Positions 33,826 through 46,934 of a stretch of 64,000 bases of DNA are shown piece after piece (position 1 is the first letter of the stretch; the number at the start of each line of letters is the position of its first letter). Location of the stretch: NCBI GenBank assembly GCA_032690845.1, contig CM064421.1, positions 42,708,963-42,772,962 of the forward strand, written 5' to 3'. Position numbers and translations under genes: made by a program. Below the pieces are notes generated by a model that worked only from the letters and a program-made list of their open reading frames with translations, had not been told where the DNA came from and made no database searches. This stretch comes from Eleusine coracana subsp. coracana (taxonomy: Eukaryota; Streptophyta; Magnoliopsida; Poales; Poaceae).

Positions 33826-36800
33826 GCACTATGCAATGGATAGCGGGCAACGTGAGGTTCTCTGTGCTAGTATGTATACTATTGCATTTTGAGATTTAAC
33901 AGTTGTTTACTGGCTACCGTTGTTTGATTGATGATAAATTCATGGGGGCACTTTTGCAAAACATTGATTTTCCCCACATGCTTTTTGACCTGGTAAAATC
34001 TCAAGGTTTTTTGTTGAATATATATATTACTGGATGAAATTTCTGCTATAAATTTCACCCTCGAATGTATTTTGTATGGATGGAGAGAATGCTGTTGCCT
34101 TTTGATTCGAATTTCACAGTTATTATGGAAAAAGAAGCATTGTCGAGCCCCAGAATCACATCATGTGGACACACATGTGAATTTGTGGGTGTAGACATGA
34201 TAGCACAAAGTTAGGCGGAGGTCGGAAATGAAGTGCAGTGTCCTGTTTATCTTACTGATAACAACTTATAACTGTTAGAACTGGAAACAACATGAAATGA
34301 AACCGAGGCTGACACTCCCCCACTCCCTTATTTTCTTGTCCAGTTCCGCCACTGCCACAATGTACTCACCATTGAGGCGATGATTTTATTTATGATTGAG
34401 CCGAGGACCCGCTATGCCAAGAATTGCTCCTTTGTTCCAGTGTTCAAGCACCCAATCCAGTAGTCACTGATAGATCAGACTAGTTGATGTGGATATTGAG
34501 GTGTTGAAATGGCTATGCATGTTTGCCAGTGTCAACTCTCCTTTTCTAGAAAATGGTAGGTAGAGTTGGACCACCTTGTTATCAAGGCCCAGTTCCTTTA
34601 GGGCCGGATGGGATGCAGGACAAGAGGAAAATGGCGCCCACGCAGGAATTTTTTTTTTTATTATTTTTTTTGATAAACCACGCAGGACATGGCGGACGAG
34701 CTGCAGATGAGTGACACCATGACGGACATGGAGGGAATCAGCCGGCACCTTTATGTGCTGAGAATACTCGAAGACAAGGAGACCTGCCCTGCACCATGCC
34801 TCTGAACTTTGGTTGCCGAGGACGATGGAACGGGTGACGGGACTCCTAATTCTCGAGAGAGGGCAACAGGGCGTGCTCATCCTAGCCTCGCCGTGGCGAA
34901 TTCGAGCTTATCATCGGCGATCAAGTCGAGGAGCCGAAATCCTCCAACGCGCTTCGTTAACCTTTCTTTTTACGGCGTTTTTATCTTCTCTTAAGATGCT
35001 CCTCTAAAGATTTTGGACAACTCTCTGAAGCCGGTTCATTTTCCGAGCATAGTGGATCAATAGCTGCTCTCCTTTGGGTAGAGGTTTGGTCCATCCTAAA
35101 CGGCCTAATGCTCCTACCACCGAGCACCCTCACTTGCGAAAGCAGCAACCCTCCTCGTGCTTCCTTTTGACCTGCGAACTCTGGTGCTGCTAGCATGGTT
35201 GCGAAAGATCGCCATTTAGGCATTTACCATAGAAAGAAGTTTCCCTGTTCCACTGCCAAGAAGGTCCCTCTGATCGACATCATCGGATAGCATATTAGCA
35301 TGTGACTGCCAATGCTATCCCTTGGCTGATCTGATCATCTTTGGTGGCAACAAGGTCCCAAGCCGAAAAAAGAGAGAGCACTGTATCGAGACGTCAGGCT
35401 GTCCTGTCAGCCGGGCGGCCCACCACCTTTGGGACCGAGCAATGCGATGCGGCGGTGCAAAGGCATGGCATCACTAGCCCTAGCTGTGAAGATGGCCGGC
35501 AAGGAATTCCCTGATGGCGAACACTGAGCCAACCCGAGAGATGAGTCATCGGAACGCAGAGCAAGCAGCCTTCACTCCACAGTGCCGCTCCGTGGACCGT
35601 GGCCTTTGGAGTGATTTGGTCGGGAACCGTCCCGCCCCCGGCCCCCGGCGCAGGTGGTGCCTCCCCCCGTACGCACAGTCGACCCGTGGACAGCATCAAT
35701 GCCGCCAATGATTTGATTAATTTTCCGCCATTGTTGATCGCAAGTGGAGCCTGATAGGCTTGGCAATCCTAGCTAGCTAGTTAGGCTTTGCTTGAATGTT
35801 GTTGGTGTGTGGCCAGTGTCCGTACTCTAGCTGAACTGGCTAGTTGCCGGGCGCGCATTTAGTGGTACGAGTATATAGGTTTCAGCACTTGCTTTGTTGC
35901 TTCTTTACGCCTTGTTTCTTTGACTTTCTCAGCACCATTTTGCTGTCAAATGTTTCGGCCCTGTTTACAACACCACGACGAGAGCAGCAATCTCACAGTT
36001 AGTAGTTAACTACTTCCTCCGTCTTAGCTTGAATCATAGAAATTAAATAAAAGTATAAAAAATAGGTATATTAAATAAAAAGGAGAGAGATAGAGATAGA
36101 GATATATTGGAAACAGAAAGTTATATCAAAAAATAAAAATGATAAGTATTTTAAAATAAATAAAGTTGTCTAAAGTGTTAAATATTTTGGCACATAGGGA
36201 ATACACCCTCCATTCCAATAATGATGTCGCCGCAGTTCAACCAAAAAAATGCAGAAATTGTTGTCGTCCGCGTGTACTGCACACTGAATGTTCCATTCTT
36301 ACCCCTCCGCAAGCAAGTCACGACTCACGACTTACATGCAACAGCTAGGGTACAAACGCTTCCTGTTTATCCACCTACAAATTCAGAAAGTTGTGACGTG
36401 GCCACAGAAAGCGGATAACCACGCAACGCACGTCGGTGTGGGGGCCCATGGCTTGGGCCACTGCAAAGTCGGCCTCCGCGACAGTCGAGACCAACAAAGT
36501 CGGCGTCGACCCGTGCCCTGCGCCCATGCCATGCCACAGCACACTGCTCTGAATCTCTGATCTGGTTCGGGTTTGGTGAACCACCAGGTCTGAACTCTCT
36601 GAATCCAGCGGCACGCCCTTTTGCTGCGCCTTTGTGATGGACGCGACGCGACGCGAACTGAAAAATGACCGGAAGGGCGTGGATGTTGTGACGCGCGTTC
36701 GCAGGTGCGGTGCGGGAGCCAGAGCTCGCGGCGGCAATGATCAACGGCGACCGTGTTTTTCGTAGTGGTAGTGGTGGTGAGAGACGGAAGCTTGTTTTGG

Positions 36801-38757
36801 ACTTTGGCAGGACGTCAACTCAAAGTTAGGCCCGCTCCTACTACTTCTTCCTTGAAAATAGTTTTAGTTTCCTTAGCTAAGCTAATTTACGACGGGGGTA
36901 GGAGGATTGTTGTTAGCCACCTACTACTAATCCATGATACCGTAGGAGAACTGTCACAATAAAAATTTCGCAACGTGTGTTGCATAGAGCAATAAACATA
37001 AGCACTGGATCTTCAGTGTCCATACTGAAGTCCAAATTTGAAGACTTCAGAGTAATAAAATGATACTAGTTTTTTTTTTCATCTTATTAACTTTGTGATT
37101 GGTAACAATACGTCGTCTGGAAATCGGTAGTCAAAGAGTGATTTAGAGGACTATTAAAGGAGTTCGTACTAGGGAATGACTCGGCATATGTTTGCTTTCT
37201 ATAACGTTTGTCATACCTTGCACGTGTACCACGCGAAGTCGGTGGTTCAAGTATTGGTGGTCGTGTAGTCGTTGCAGTGTTGACCAACTGGGTTGAATAC
37301 CTGTTCGCCACGCCAATTCTTTTCGTGGTGTTTTACAGCACGATTCCGTGTGCCGCGAGAGAGAAAAGTTGATTTCTACTACCGTCTTTCCACTTGGTGT
37401 GCAAGGAAGGCAGCTGATTGGGAAGCCCCTCAAAAAAGGCACCCGCGCCCACGAGGCTACAGCCCCACCCACCGCCACTTGCCCTTATCGGTAGTGTGGA
37501 TGACCGCGTGTGCTGGATTCTCTACAACCATCGCCCATAGGTCAATCGAATACTATAGATATAGAGTCAACGACCACTTTGCAGAAACTCTCATGTTGTG
37601 GTTCGAGATGATCTAAGATACTTATTCACCTACGGGCATTTTAAATTATAATACATATTGCAGGAAAATGAATTTGCGTGGTCTTGGTAGCACTTATCTA
37701 TTCTAAATACAGCGCTACACATGCCCGTTCGCTTTGGTAATGGGTTGTATGATAGGATACTAGCTGCTCCACTAAAAACAGGATACTAGAGGAGGGGAAA
37801 TTGTGGGCGGTTGCCGGTGCCAAGCACCTTGGTTGCATCCTCCCGTGAGAGTAGGCTTTAGATCATGCATGTATGGGTAGTCTCCACCAAAGCATATTGC
37901 AAAATTCCCTTGTGTAATCCTACCATGCAATCACTAATGGGCTCATACTTGGTAAGCTGGACATTGATCTTTCCATCTTCTTGATACAAAGATACGAAGC
38001 TTTTCTGTGTAAAAATGTATCTGCTCCACTAAGAGAAGTATAACTATATATATGATAGGATGTACAATATTAAACGACACTCCTAATATGATATATTAAT
38101 GCATTGTGTTAAGGAATGAATAATATATAATGAAAACTTGTCATTAGGCCGTGTGGCCACATATGGCAAAGTCGAAGAGGGGGTTCCAGGGCAGCTCCAT
38201 ATAGTAATGCATTGTGTTAAAGCAGAGAGGACCACTGATACCAGAAACATCACAACTGCTTCCATACATAGGAGCATGAGTTGTGTTGGAGCTGAAATGT
38301 TTTGGATAAGTCATGTGGATAATGCATGTTTGTGGATAAAGTCCATGAAGGACGCTGAATTAAATCCGGCTTTTCGCTTTCAGAAACAGCCAGCACACCA
38401 ATCATACGCGGCATATATAGACACTGATGAGGCAAGCTAGAAAACACAGAGCGTACTACGTGGTGGCGCTCACATCAGCAACATGGACAACAGGTAGACC
38501 TAGAAGACGAGCACAGGGTTGGAAGCGTTCACCCGATCCGGCCGGCACCGTGGACTTTCCCGTGCCTCGGTAGCGCATGGACGAACGGAACGACCGGCCG
38601 GGGGATTTTTTTTCTTTTTAAGGCCCTCCTCTTGTTTCGGCTGTCCTCCGGCGGGTGCACGTCGCGAATGGCCCCGCCTCCACTTGTCGGGCGAGCCCAC
38701 TCGGGCCCCAGCGCCCAACCCCCCGCCGACACCTGTCCCACCGGCCCCCGCGCCCCG
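33826..38757. other. Intergenic region between CMC1-like gene and carboxylesterase
   Basis: Nearly 5 kb with no supported gene. Short frames at 34464-34880 (minus), 35394-35708 (minus) and 36288-36560 (plus) lack domains. A Stowaway-like MITE remnant (TACTTCCTCCGTCTTAG) begins about 36011. A 30-bp poly(T)-rich insertion with 10-bp flanking duplications lies at 34638-34687. Confidence 0.45.
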
Positions 38758-38766
38758 CTATAAAAC
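38758..38766 (+). promoter_or_regulatory. TATA box of the carboxylesterase gene
   Basis: CTATAAAAC in GC-rich sequence about 185 bp before the start codon. Transcription would begin near 38790. Confidence 0.65.
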
Positions 38767-38945
38767 CCCGCGGCGCACCAGGCACACAACATCACAGACA
38801 AACGGTCACGGCCGCATAATTGTGCTCCGTGCTCGCCCGCCCCCGGGACGCGACACATCGCACGCACGGCACGCCCAACCAAAAGCCTATAGCTGGCTGC
38901 TGCTTTCTGGCGTGCCGCTCGTGAGGAGGGCCGGCCTGACTTTGC

Positions 38946-40079
38946 ATGAGGAGACGCCGGATGGGGGCACTCCACGTCGTCGGCGAGCCCACCAGGGTCA
39001 TCACCAGCTTCCAGCCGCCGCAGGCCAAGACGAGCGGCCACGGCCACGGCCCCGTCGTGGAGGAGATCCACGGCCTGATCCGCGTGTACAAGGACGGCCA
39101 CGTCGAGCGGCTCCCGGCCATCCCCGACGTGCCCGCCACGTGGGGCAGCACCGCGCCGGGCAGCGGCGGCGTCGCGGTGGCGAGGGACGTGGTGGTGGAC
39201 CGCGCCACCGGGGTGTGGGCCCGGCTGTACGCCCCGACGACGACGACGGCCACGGGAGGGGGAGCCGCAGCGCGGCTCCCCGTGGTGGTGTACTTCCACG
39301 GCGGCGGGTTCTGCGTGGGGTCCGCCGCGTGGAGCTGCTACCACGAGTTCCTGGCCCAGCTCGCGGCGCGCGCCGGGTGCGCAGTCGTGTCCGTGGACTA
39401 CCGCCTCGCGCCGGAGCACCGCCTCCCCGCCGCCTTCGACGACGGCCTCGCCGCCCTCCGCTGGCTGCGCCACCAGGCGGCGGCCGCCGTCACCACCGCC
39501 GCCGACGACCTGGCCTGGTGGCGCGCGCGGTGCCGCTTCGACCGCGTGTTCCTCGCGGGCGACAGCGCGGGGGCCAGCGTCGCCTTCCACGTCGCCGCGC
39601 GGCTGGGCCAGGGATACCTGGGCCCGCTGGGCCCGCTCTCCGTGAGAGGCGCCGTCCTCATCCAGCCCTTCTTCGGCGGCGAGGCCCGCACGGCGTCGGA
39701 GAAGACGATGGCCCAGCCGCCAAGGTCCGCGCTCACGCTGCCCACCTCCGACTGCTACTGGCGCCTGGCGCTCCCCGCCGCCAATAACGCCGCCGCCGGG
39801 CGGGACCACCCGTGGTGCAACCCGGTGTCGCGCGGCGCGCCGAGGCTGGAGACGCTGCCGCTTCCTCCACTGCTGGTGTGCGTGGCGGAGACGGACATCC
39901 TGCGGGACCGGAACCTGGAGCTGTGCCGGGCGCTGCGCAAGGCCGGCAAGGGCGTGGACCAGGCCGTGTACGGCGGCGTCGGCCACGCCTTCCAGGTGCT
40001 GCACAACAGCCACCTGTCGCAGCCAAGGACGCAGGAGATGCTCGCCCACATCAGGGCCTTCGTCACCGCGCGGTCGTAG
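38946..40079 (+). CDS. Plant carboxylesterase (alpha/beta-hydrolase fold-3, CXE family)
   Basis: Intronless, 377 aa. CXE enzymes hydrolyse ester bonds of small metabolites, hormone conjugates or xenobiotics in the cytosol. The GID1 gibberellin receptor is a catalytically dead relative. All active-site elements are present: oxyanion HGGGF at 118-122, nucleophile Ser207 in GDSAG, Asp317 in ETDIL and His347 in GVGHAF. The N-terminal VVEEIHGLIRVYKDGHVERLP and the motifs FCVGSAAWSCYHEFL and DHPWCNP place it near the Arabidopsis CXE6/CXE17 group; this is family recall, not a search. A second Met at residue 6 (38961) could be the true start, because both ATGs have weak context. The substrate cannot be told from sequence. 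Very GC-rich third positions are typical of grass intronless genes. Confidence 0.93.
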   Translation: MRRRRMGALHVVGEPTRVITSFQPPQAKTSGHGHGPVVEEIHGLIRVYKDGHVERLPAIPDVPATWGSTAPGSGGVAVARDVVVDRATGVWARLYAPTTTTATGGGAAARLPVVVYFHGGGFCVGSAAWSCYHEFLAQLAARAGCAVVSVDYRLAPEHRLPAAFDDGLAALRWLRHQAAAAVTTAADDLAWWRARCRFDRVFLAGDSAGASVAFHVAARLGQGYLGPLGPLSVRGAVLIQPFFGGEARTASEKTMAQPPRSALTLPTSDCYWRLALPAANNAAAGRDHPWCNPVSRGAPRLETLPLPPLLVCVAETDILRDRNLELCRALRKAGKGVDQAVYGGVGHAFQVLHNSHLSQPRTQEMLAHIRAFVTARS

Positions 40080-43000
40080 CTAGCAGCCCCCCTGCCTACC
40101 TTCCTCAATCTTCAAATTCGTCGCCTAACACACACTCGATCGCCGTGTTAATTATTATTCCATCCTAATCCAATCATCAACCAGCTGAAGAGTAGTAGGT
40201 GCCGTGTAAGCAAGCTCGTGTTACGTACGTGGCTTTTGAACTACGAGTGTACTCCACTGAAACCCGATCGATGTCGTCCTACTCGGATCGTTGGCTCGTT
40301 GCCGCGGTGTCGGAAAGCAAAAGGTTTCGCAGAAAAAAATTATATATGTATACTCTGCGAGTACGACGTGGCCGCACCATTAATTATGTATGATGATTGT
40401 TCATTACTTAACGAAGAAGCCCCGGATACTGTTTTTTAACTCCCACGTCGTCGGCGGCGGATGGTGTTGCAAAGAATGAAACCACGGAACGGAGTGTCCA
40501 GTCCAGCGCCAAATCATTGAGCTAGCTGCCTCCTCTTTGTCCCGGCTCGCCGCTGCTTTCGGCTTTACGCAGGCATCATGAGTTTCCTCCCCCTGTCTGT
40601 GTTCGCGAGAAAGGCGATCGGTTACGCGAAATGGAGCCCGGCTTTGTCCTGCGATTCAGTTCTCTAATCGCGATCAGTTCATACTGTTACTACATTTAGT
40701 ACACAGGAGAATAGAATCTTTGGCTTCTTCGGAACGCTGCCATGATGACGGACCGATGCCTTGCGCCCTGAGGCGACCGCATGATGCCCGGCACCAGGGT
40801 GGCTACCTAGCCACTGTCTGCTGTTATGGTACGCGCGCCAGAGATCACCAGAGACAAATCGGCCGATCACACTCACTGGTCGCTGCGATGCGAGAGCGCA
40901 TCGTCATCCTGGTTTGTCGCGCCCGTGCTGGAGTAGTGTACTCCTACGGTCCTAGTACCTCCAGTATTACATGTGCTCTTGCGAACTATACTTACTACAG
41001 AGCGGTAACGAAGGAACGCACCGTAACCTTTATTTCGTAGTCTACTTTGCCGGGTTCACCAACCCCAGTCATCATGGCATAGTAGAAGTAGAAGCTGATT
41101 GCGTGCGAGCAGACCAAACATTATGCCCGATCATGTCAGGAAAAAGATACAGCAACGACTATCTGGACCAGGGAGTAATGAGTTGCTTCATCGGACTTGC
41201 CGTTAACGATGTCAAAATTCGTGTTTCACAATGTAAGTTGGCTTATCTAAGCTTGTAAAATGTACTAGTATCAAGTGTTCGTGTAAATTCAGAACAGTCT
41301 CATTTGTTTCAGAGCGCGCTAGGAATGAAGAAACTTCAGGCACGCTTTTTACCTGGAAACGGAGAAACGCAGTATTCAGAACTAAAAATGCCAACTTCTC
41401 TCCTGCTCCACGCGAAATGGATCGATCGGCAGGTCGGAGCACGTCTCTATTTCTCCTTTTTATTTTCTTCCTTTCCAAGTGGCATAAAAGCTCTCTCAAT
41501 TCCGTTACGAATCTGCCGCGGAACGCCTTTACGGTAAGCTACCTCGCCCGGGCTTCAGCATGAGCATGACAACATTGCAGAAATTTTTTCAGCAGATCAA
41601 AATCGGTATGGCACCGACGCGATCACGATCTAATATTCCGCTGAACAATAGAGATCGGCTTGTATCCCGAGCCGAGAATCTCAATCTTCCGCTGCAGATT
41701 TCTTGAGAATCCTGACTTGACACACTTGTGCCACACCCTTCAGCGCATTCAGAGTACTACACTGCCCGGTCAGAGGACTGTTCCATCGCCACTTGTTTCG
41801 ATCCAGTATAGTAGGCATCACCATCGGTTCAGACAAAAGAAAGAACCATAATATTCTCCTGGCTTTGGCTGATGGAACCGCACGGCCGTGCGGTCTCACC
41901 GCCATATTGACCGCGCGTGCTTTCGCTTTCACCGCATTGAGACATGGTTTTCAAGGTTTAACGGTAAGTCGGCCAATATTATCCCCTTTTACAGATTTGC
42001 TGGACGCTTTGGAGCTTCCAATTGCACGTGTGTGTTGAAACCAGAAGATGCATACTAGTATATCTTTGAAAGATTGCCTCAAGGAATCAGAATAGCTCAA
42101 GGAATTCTGAATTACGAAATGCAGATTGACTTGAGAGTTGATCCATATCCTCTATCCTTTTTCTTCTGAAGAAATTTGTTTCTCGTGCTGGTTTCTGCGA
42201 AGAATGATCACACTGTGCCATCCGGCATCCTTTGAAGCATGACTGCATTCTTTTAAGATCTGGAAGACAGGAAAGAGCACGAATATATCGGGATATTACG
42301 CACAGTAAAAGGAAACAAGCTGCTCATGCTATGCTGTATGGAATAATCCTCCACGGAAAGGAAATGGATGGTATATAGAGACTATAAATAGTGGCCCCGA
42401 CAGGATCAGGTTTAACGCTGAAGATCATTGGATCAACAAGAACAACGTGCTGGGCTGCTGTGGCTAGAAGCAATTCCGGTAGAAAGGAGGGTGACGAAAA
42501 GGTGGCACTGGCATCAGGAATTCGTCCCCGATGGTACAGATGCACCATGGCGATGAGTGTAAAGTGAGGGAACGCACGGGCAAAAGCGGCGGTCGATCGG
42601 GATGGCGTTCAGCTCGGGAAGAATATCGCGTTTGCCGGATGCTAACTTGGCATGGAAGCAGCATCCGCCATGCTCCTTTCAGCTCCGAAGCCTTTGACCT
42701 CGGCATGGAAGTTGGACGAACGCCATGCCGTCTTCGTCTACCGACAGGGGATGAATCCATGCATGGATATGGGATCCATTATGGCGCGCAAGTAGGAGTT
42801 TCGCTTTCGGAATTGGAGGCCACTGATTGATGGAAGGATCCTTTATTCTGAAGAATTTGCTCGCCATGGATGGTTGGATATACCGGTTGCATCGTTCTGA
42901 TCCGCACAACTTCTTCGGGGGCTGTTGTTTGTGCACCAAACAATCAGCATGGGGATGAAAGTAGTATTGACTTGGGTTTTCACTGTCACAAAACAATTGT

Positions 43001-45454
43001 AAAAGTGGACTCACAATTACAACAGAGTTTCCACGGAGTAATAAATGAGACTAATCCCTTTTAGGTGAGGATATATGTGGACACGCTGATCACACTTCAA
43101 AAGCACAAGAAGACTTATGAAGTTCAGAGTCCCGTTTTCTTTAGTGACATGCTGCGATGTCAAACACGGGGAACCTGCTCTCTGAACTGGGAGGGCAGTG
43201 CTTCTAAGTTGATTTTTCTTTAAAGAAAAGGGGGGCATGCCCTACTTTATCGGAAAGAACCATTAAGATTGGATTACCAGTTTCACATGAGTCGCAGCAC
43301 AACTCTCTTCAACATAACGCAATCTCTGAATATATAGAATATTTAAAGCACAGAGGAAAGCGAGCCCAGGACACAATTCTAGTTTATTCCAGTCTGATCT
43401 AGATGAACGAACTGCAATGTGGAACTAATAATAATCTGCCATTTGGACAAACTGTGCTTCAAATCAAAGAAACAATATTGTAATTAGGTGACGCAAATGT
43501 TCAGGCTGAGATCGCAGCTATGGAAATAGATCACTTGCAACTCAAGCTGTAATTTTGCCTGTTATCCTAGTGACTTTGACTCTTTGCCAGCTGACAATTA
43601 CTTCAGTCCTAGCATTTTTCACCAACGAATATCAGCGCAACGTATGGGTGGATAAATGGATCATCGTTTTCATACATCTTTGGGGAATCTTGAAAAACAA
43701 AAAGAGAAATGTCCATTTCAACTGGAGCACTGGGGATCCGTCCAAGAAGTAATAAAAGGCACTTTCCATGGTCAGAATGAGAAAAGGGTACTTTCCGATA
43801 GAAAGATGAGTTGTAGACTCGTGGTAACAACTGTGAAATCAGAAATGACAAGGAAAAAGGTTCAAAGGAATAAGTAAAAGCTAAAAGACAAATTGTGTTA
43901 GGAGCACATCATTTTTTTGATTCTATGTTCGGTAAGGTCGATGTTGAAGTGGTTCTTAAGAGTTAGGTGAAAATATTTTCGTTATTGTGAAATTTTCAGG
44001 TGCATTGACGTTTATCGTGTTAGCATATCGAGTAAAAGAGATGAGAAGTCGTACCTTGGTATATATGTATTAAACTAGATTAGCTCTTGTAATAAACATC
44101 ATATATTTAAGTTCTCAGAGATTTTTAGCATGATTTTTCTGTATCCATGCTCCATCCTTAATAAATTTATAATATTCTCTCTTTTGTTTTTGATACGCCG
44201 TATTTTTGCGCAGCAAGGGAATTCCAGAAGGTAAGGTTGACTTAAGCTAGACGCAATGTCCAGTAAAACATGGGCCCAGCCCTTTGCCTGGTTCAAGGAA
44301 GCTAGCTAGACAAACCCCGTTTCAACCAATGGGCTTTGTCACAAAGGCTGTTCAGTGAAGGTCTTAACGATAACTTGGGGTCCATTCAAGCGATTTCATT
44401 ATTTGAGCCCATGGAGTAAGGATGTCTAGGGTAGTTCGAATTCCAACCCACCGTACCCTTAAGTCGGAGCCTTTTATTTTATTTTCTGCCTCTTGTTTCT
44501 TTTTTTTTCTAAAAAAAACTTATAATAGAGACGCATAGCTTTGCTTGCGTATGCGTACACATAATTTTCGCCTACAAAACACGTGGACGCGTCAACACTT
44601 ACAAAAAAGATGGGTTGCAAGATTTTGAAGTTGACAAAAGTCGGTACACGCATCTCACTGTTAATAGGCATGCCACCAACCATAAAAAATAATGAACTTA
44701 AATGTGATCACCTAAGAGAGTGACTCAAATCTTTGTGCACGTGCTCCAAGCTTATACAATATCAGATACGGATACCCCTTGACATGACTTGAAATGAGCA
44801 ATGGATCAAGTAAAGAGCATAGAATGGGAATATTTTTTTTCCTTTTCAGGATCATATATTTCATGGTGATTTGTTCTACAACATGTGCAGCTTAAATTGC
44901 TCTATATATGTTCAAATGTGCTACTAGCAAGCCATAGAATTTGTACCATTTTAATAAAACAGGTGACATCGTCCGTTCCTGTGTATTCTGCCCTTCGGTT
45001 ATTCTGTCCATTATTTTTGTGTCCAATGTGTCGTAGCTATCGACCTACGAGGCCAAAATACGAAGACATAACAATGTGTCGTACCTATCGACTACGAGGT
45101 GACATTCAATATCCCGAGAAGAATTGATATAGAGAGTACGGAGGAGGTAACTGACATAGATGAATCAGAGACTAGGGAGTCAAACGACACGGAGGAATCG
45201 GATATGATCTGGATCCTTAACAGCGTATAGTGTGACACCATAGGTCTAAATGAGGAAATCAAACAGGCTATGCACTATGATCTAGAATGCTATAACGAAG
45301 CAAGATCTTACGCCATGGAACTGGCTGGACATGAAGCACTGCAACGTCTCTGAGATGACTACGATGTTGTTGCCATTAACCACAACTGGTACGAAGCAGA
45401 AGACATAAGGGAAAATTCTGGTGAATTGGTTCACAAGACACAAACAAGTAGAAA
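40080..45454. other. Intergenic region, no gene seen
   Basis: More than 5 kb of short unsupported frames. From about 45030 onward there is faint degraded coding-like sequence (acidic GluThr-rich, then YNEARSYAMELAGHEALQ in one plus-strand frame, followed by stops). It continues on the far side of the MITE at 45463. I cannot identify its origin. Confidence 0.45.
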
Positions 45455-45618
45455 CACGTAAGCAGTGGCGAAGCTTTAGTTCTAGATCAAAGGGGGCCAA
45501 CCTCATTAATTTAGCAAAAATCAATGATGAACAGTAACAAATTACTGTTTATGTAGTGCTAATTTGAGCAGGTAAAGAGGGGTCATGACCCCTATGAAGA
45601 TTCGCCACTGCACGTAAG
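45455..45618. mobile_element. hAT MITE, 148 bp, 8-bp TSD CACGTAAG
   Basis: The element 45463-45610 starts CAGTGGCGAAG and ends TTCGCCACTG. Exact 8-bp duplications CACGTAAG lie at 45455-45462 and 45611-45618. Both termini and TSD length are those of hAT elements. It is inserted in a degraded coding-like stretch. Confidence 0.82.
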
Positions 45619-46934
45619 ATTATGCAAGCTCACAATGCGTTGCTGTTCTCAACGGTCTAAAAACAACCGAGATTCAACTAGTCAAAGATATAGGATTCAG
45701 CTCCAACAGACACACATGAACTCCCTATATACACTAGAACAACATGACAATTGAACATATGAATTTGCACATAATGTACATACAATCTTGAGAAGATCAT
45801 ACTTGAAAAGACATCAAAGTAAGACATAAGAGTATTTTTTAAATATATTATTATAGTTAAATGCATGTTATCTGCAACTATGTTAATCAAGGTCGGATTT
45901 AGTGAGCCTATTCTTTTGAGTATGTGTGAAATAAGCTACATATATGTGGAAAATAGCGCATTGTGCCACGCAATAAGATTTCTAGCTCATCAGAACTATA
46001 TAGTCATCATGGATCCAAGCTACTTTATGCTAAGAGATATGAGAAAAGTAAAAGTTCTATCGCAGCAGAGACGCAACTTCTAACAACAACGACTAAGCAT
46101 GTCTCAAATATTGGAAGATATGTCCAAGCTGAGATATAGAAGAATACCTAAATTCATCGATGACAATTTTTGAGGGATCAAACGTCGCAGGTGCTGCTCT
46201 CCAAAAATTGAAGGAAGGGCTAAAGAAACACATAAATGGAGTTCAAGAGATCGAAGATCTTATGTGAAAATACCGGTGATATACCGTGTAATTTTAGAAA
46301 TGTTGAACATTAAATTAAATATTTTATATTTTATTATGTTATAAAGTTATCAAAAAAATATTTTAGGTATAACATAATTGTATAAAATTTTATTGCTATC
46401 AAACATGTTTATTGTTCAGTTCTTTGTATTTCAAAGTCTATGACAACACATGGACATATTGCTAACAATCTTTATTGCAATAGCTTCTAACAATAACAAC
46501 AAGAGCAGGTTGACTTCCATGTGAACCGGAATAATGTATAGCACATTGCGAAATGTCACAGGTGCGCGTCTTGTTCCGGTGGCGGAGCTCTGGACAACGG
46601 ACATGTTCGTGTACCACATAGGACATAGGAGCAACGACATAGGCGGAGGTTAGCGGTGGCTCCTGTTGCCGCTTTAAAAACGAACAAGTGACCGGTGGGA
46701 TTCCGATCTCCAGCTGGGCAAGCAAGCATGCAACCATGGATTGCCTAGCAGCCTAGCCCACACGATTTGGTTTGGTGAAAGCCATAAAAGCCAAGGGATC
46801 GCCGGATCGGCAATGTGCTCGGTCGCCCGTGCATGACCATCCAATCCAATCGAGCTAAAACAAACACCAGCCATCCAGGGCTTTAGCAAAGACGACCGAA
46901 CAGAGGCAACAAAACCTGTCCCGCATATAGCATC
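45619..46934. other. Intergenic, includes upstream region of the glyoxal oxidase gene
   Basis: No gene seen to about 46700. A weak TATA-like CATAAAA at 46783 lies about 150 bp before the next start codon. Confidence 0.45.

Noticed and set aside
36011..36190. Possible Stowaway MITE starting TACTTCCTCCGTC
   Set aside because: Only one plausible end was found and no TA-flanked inverse end, so it is not listed as an element.
38519..39787. 422-aa plus-strand open frame
   Set aside because: Out-of-frame shadow of the carboxylesterase, rich in Arg and Pro, beginning before the TATA box.
38529..40049. 506-aa minus-strand open frame opposite the carboxylesterase
   Set aside because: GC-rich antisense shadow. 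It is Arg/Ala/Gly-rich with no domain, whereas the plus strand has a complete catalytic enzyme.
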